Position numbers and translations under genes: made by a program. The notes below the pieces were generated by a model. That model worked only from the letters and a program-made list of their open reading frames with translations, ran no database searches and was not told where the DNA came from. Shown piece by piece: positions 61,888-64,000 of a DNA stretch of 64,000 nucleotides (position 1 is its first letter; every line of letters starts with the position of its first letter). Source of the stretch: Stenotrophomonas maltophilia (GTDB lineage Bacteria; Pseudomonadota; Gammaproteobacteria; Xanthomonadales; Xanthomonadaceae); assembly GCA_002435595.1 (NCBI GenBank), contig DJBL01000073.1, positions 41,827 through 105,826 on the forward strand. Reading direction: 5' to 3'.

Positions 61888-63735
61888 ATGGATACCGCGC
61901 TGACGCTGACCACAGACATGAAGCTCGTGCTCGGGCTGGTCGGCTTCACGATGGCGATGTTCCTGTTCGAGCGCATCCGCGCCGACGTGGTGGCGCTGGT
62001 GGTGTTGGTGGTGCTGGGCGTCACCGGGCTGATCGCGCCGGAGGAAATCTTCGGCGGCTTCTCCGGTAACGCGGTGATGAGCATCATCGCCACCACCATC
62101 CTCGGCGCGGGCCTGGACCGCACCGGGGCGTTGAACCGGCTGGCGGCCTGGCTGCTGCGGCGCGGGCACGGGGTGGAAACCCGCCTGTTGATGATGACCA
62201 CCGCCATTGCCGGCTTGAACTCCTCGTTCATGCAGAACCCCTCGGTGATGGCGCTGTACCTGCCGGTGGCCTCGCGGCTGGCCGCACGCACCGGGCTGAC
62301 CCTGCAGCGCCTGCTGCTGCCGATCGCCGCGGCGATCGTGATGGGCGGTGCGCTGACCATGGTCGGCAACTCGCCGCTGATCCTGCTCAACGATCTTCTG
62401 GCCTCGGCCAACAACAACCTGCCCTCGGGCCTGGCCACCATCGAGCCGCTGCGCATGTTCGCGCCGCTGCCGATCGGCGTGGCGCTGCTGGTCGCCTCGC
62501 TGCTCTACTTCCGCTACTTCGGCGACCGCAAGCTGGTGGAAGAGGAAACCCTGGCCAACGACGGGGTTACCCCGGCCCGCACCGAAAGCTACTTTGCCAA
62601 GACCTACGGCATCGAAGGCGACGTGTTCGAACTGGTGGTCAGCGCCGAGAGCCCGCTGGTCGGCATGACCCTGGGCGAGGCCGAGAACGTCCATGATGCG
62701 CCGCTGCTGCTGGCGCTCAAGACCGGCAACGACACCCGGCTGGCGCCGCCGGCGGAGATGCGCATCTGGGTCGGCAGCGTGCTCGGGGTGATGGGCGCGC
62801 GCCAGCAGGTCAGCGACTTCGCGCAGAACCAGTTCCTGCGCATGTCTTCGCGCCTGAAGCATCTGGGCGACCTGTTCAACCCCAGCCGCGCCGGTATTTC
62901 CGAGGCGGTGGTGCCGCCCACCTCCGATGTGATCGGCAAGACCGCTTCGGAACTGCGCCTGCGCAAGCAGCGCGGGATCAGCCTGCTGGCGATCAACCGC
63001 GACAAGCAGGTGATCCGCGAGGACGTGCGCAACGTGGCGCTGCGCGCCGGTGACATGCTGGTCTTCCACAGCATCTGGACCGACCTGGCGCAGGCGGCCA
63101 AGAGCCGCGATTTCGTGGTGGTCACCGACTACCCCAAGGGCGAGCAGCGTCCGCACAAGTTCAAGATCGCGATGAGCATCTTCGCCATCACCATCCTGAT
63201 CGCGCTGACCTCCAAGCTGCCGGTAGCGCTGACCCTGATGACCGGGGTGGCCGGCATGCTGCTGACCGGCGTGCTGCGCATGGACGAGGCCTACGCGTCG
63301 ATCAACTGGAAGACCATCTTCATGATGGCCGGGTTGATTCCGCTGGGCTGGGCGATGGACAGCAGTGGCGCGGCGGCCTGGGTGGCCGGGCACACCATCG
63401 ACCGCCTGCCCACCGGCATTCCGGTGTGGGTGCTGGAGATCGCGCTGGCGCTGCTGACCACGGTGTTCTCGCTGGTGATCAGCCATGTCGGTGCGACCAT
63501 CGTGATGGTGCCGATCGCGGTCAACCTGGCCCTGGCCGTCGGCGGCAACCCGACCGCGTTCGCACTGATCGTGGCGTTGTCGGCGTCCAACAACCTGATG
63601 ACCGCCTCCAACCCGGTGATTTCGATGATCACCGGCCCGGCCAATTACACCCCGCGCGAGTTGTGGCGGGTGGGCGCCCCGTTGTCGATGATCTACACCA
63701 TTGTGGTGGTGCTGATGATCAACCTGATGTTCTGA
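61888..63735 (+). CDS. SLC13-family (DASS) transporter with two RCK-C domains
   Basis: 615 residues. N-terminal membrane half with 'EEIFGGFSGNAVMSIIATTI' and 'LNSSFMQNPSVMALYLPVAS', the conserved repeat of citrate/anion transporters. Residues about 215-395 carry two cytosolic TrkA-C/RCK-C domains ('EGDVFELVVSAESPLVGMTL' and 'KTASELRLRKQRGISLLAIN'). The C-terminal half repeats the membrane fold ('SASNNLMTASNPVISMITGP'). Predicted Na+-coupled carboxylate or sulfate-type importer; substrate unknown. It starts 27 bp after trmB and is followed directly by a REP array. Confidence 0.88.
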   Translation: MDTALTLTTDMKLVLGLVGFTMAMFLFERIRADVVALVVLVVLGVTGLIAPEEIFGGFSGNAVMSIIATTILGAGLDRTGALNRLAAWLLRRGHGVETRLLMMTTAIAGLNSSFMQNPSVMALYLPVASRLAARTGLTLQRLLLPIAAAIVMGGALTMVGNSPLILLNDLLASANNNLPSGLATIEPLRMFAPLPIGVALLVASLLYFRYFGDRKLVEEETLANDGVTPARTESYFAKTYGIEGDVFELVVSAESPLVGMTLGEAENVHDAPLLLALKTGNDTRLAPPAEMRIWVGSVLGVMGARQQVSDFAQNQFLRMSSRLKHLGDLFNPSRAGISEAVVPPTSDVIGKTASELRLRKQRGISLLAINRDKQVIREDVRNVALRAGDMLVFHSIWTDLAQAAKSRDFVVVTDYPKGEQRPHKFKIAMSIFAITILIALTSKLPVALTLMTGVAGMLLTGVLRMDEAYASINWKTIFMMAGLIPLGWAMDSSGAAAWVAGHTIDRLPTGIPVWVLEIALALLTTVFSLVISHVGATIVMVPIAVNLALAVGGNPTAFALIVALSASNNLMTASNPVISMITGPANYTPRELWRVGAPLSMIYTIVVVLMINLMF

Positions 63736-63741
63736 GGCAGG

Positions 63742-64000
63742 GGCACCCACGCGGGGCGTGGGGTGCGGGCTGGCGTTGGGCGGGTCGGTGGTTCATCCAC
63801 GCGTGGCGTGGGGTGCGGGCTGGTGTTGGGCGGGTCGGTGGTTCCATCCACGCGTGGCGTGGATCTACGGTGTGGTCATCCGCGCGGGGCGTGGAGGTGC
63901 GGGCTGGTGTTGGACGGGTCGGTGGTTCCATCCACGCGTGGCGTGGATCTACGGTGTGTTCCTCCGCGCGGGGCGTGGAGGTGCGGGCTGGTGTTGGGCG
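63742..64000. repeat. REP/SMAG-type tandem array (continues past the window)
   Basis: After the transporter stop, inverted GTAG-headed elements (ATCCACGCGTGG / CGTGGATCTAC) lie at 63846-63868 and 63930-63952, 84 bp apart, together with degraded units near 63744, 63795, 63879 and 63963. The spacer (GTGCGGGCTGGTGTTGGGCG) is also repeated. It is a separate array from the one at 2.3-3.1 kb and has a different spacer. Confidence 0.82.

Overview
The window is high-GC bacterial DNA, tightly packed with genes on both strands. It most likely comes from a Stenotrophomonas chromosome (Xanthomonadaceae). Three things point there: REP-like palindromes with a GTAG head and ATCCACGC/GCGTGGAT or GCCGACC/GGTCGGC arms, which match the SMAG repeats described in S. 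maltophilia; two TonB-dependent receptors plus the tail of a third; and Xanthomonad-type neighbourhoods (sucCD beside pilSR, pilB...pilA-pilC-pilD-coaE, a VgrR/VgrS-like two-component pair, otsB-GH15-otsA). The genus is inferred from these features, not from a database match. No phage, insertion sequence, integrase or CRISPR array was seen. One tRNA gene (Gly, CCC anticodon) is present.

Layout. 0-5.4 kb: end of a TonB receptor, a YbaL-type antiporter, an ~840 bp composite REP array that repeats the antiporter gene's own 3' end, metY, and a small secreted protein. 5.8-14 kb: clpB with a sigma-32-type promoter, divergent from an iron-type surface-signalling block (ECF sigma factor, FecR-like regulator, STN-domain TonB receptor, di-heme peroxidase) behind a candidate Fur site. 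A perfect 25 bp dyad lies between the two promoters. 14-21.6 kb: retropepsin-like protein, GST-like protein, NCS2-type permease, poxB, and small exported or lipoproteins. 21.8-28.5 kb: a second TonB receptor, a REP cluster, and the otsB-GH15-otsA trehalose operon. 28.5-35.7 kb: rluD-pgeF-DCC, bamD, nadE, sucCD.

36-53.4 kb is the type IV pilus region: pilS-pilR, pilB, then about 6.3 kb of glycosyltransferases, a methyltransferase and a flippase, then pilA1, a large GT-C/TPR membrane protein and pilA2, then pilC-pilD-coaE. pilA2 has a sequence matching the sigma-54 -24/-12 promoter, which fits control by the PilS/PilR pair in the same window. The GT-C gene overlaps pilA1 by 4 nt and follows pilA2, so the two pilins enclose a putative pilin glycosyltransferase. 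Together with the adjacent sugar genes this looks like a pilin- or surface-glycan locus, and it is the best candidate here for an undescribed system.

53.4-64 kb: VgrS/VgrR-like pair, a small secreted protein, rimK, tRNA-Gly, an EstA-like autotransporter esterase, thiS-thiG-trmB, an SLC13-type transporter, and a second REP array that runs off the end.
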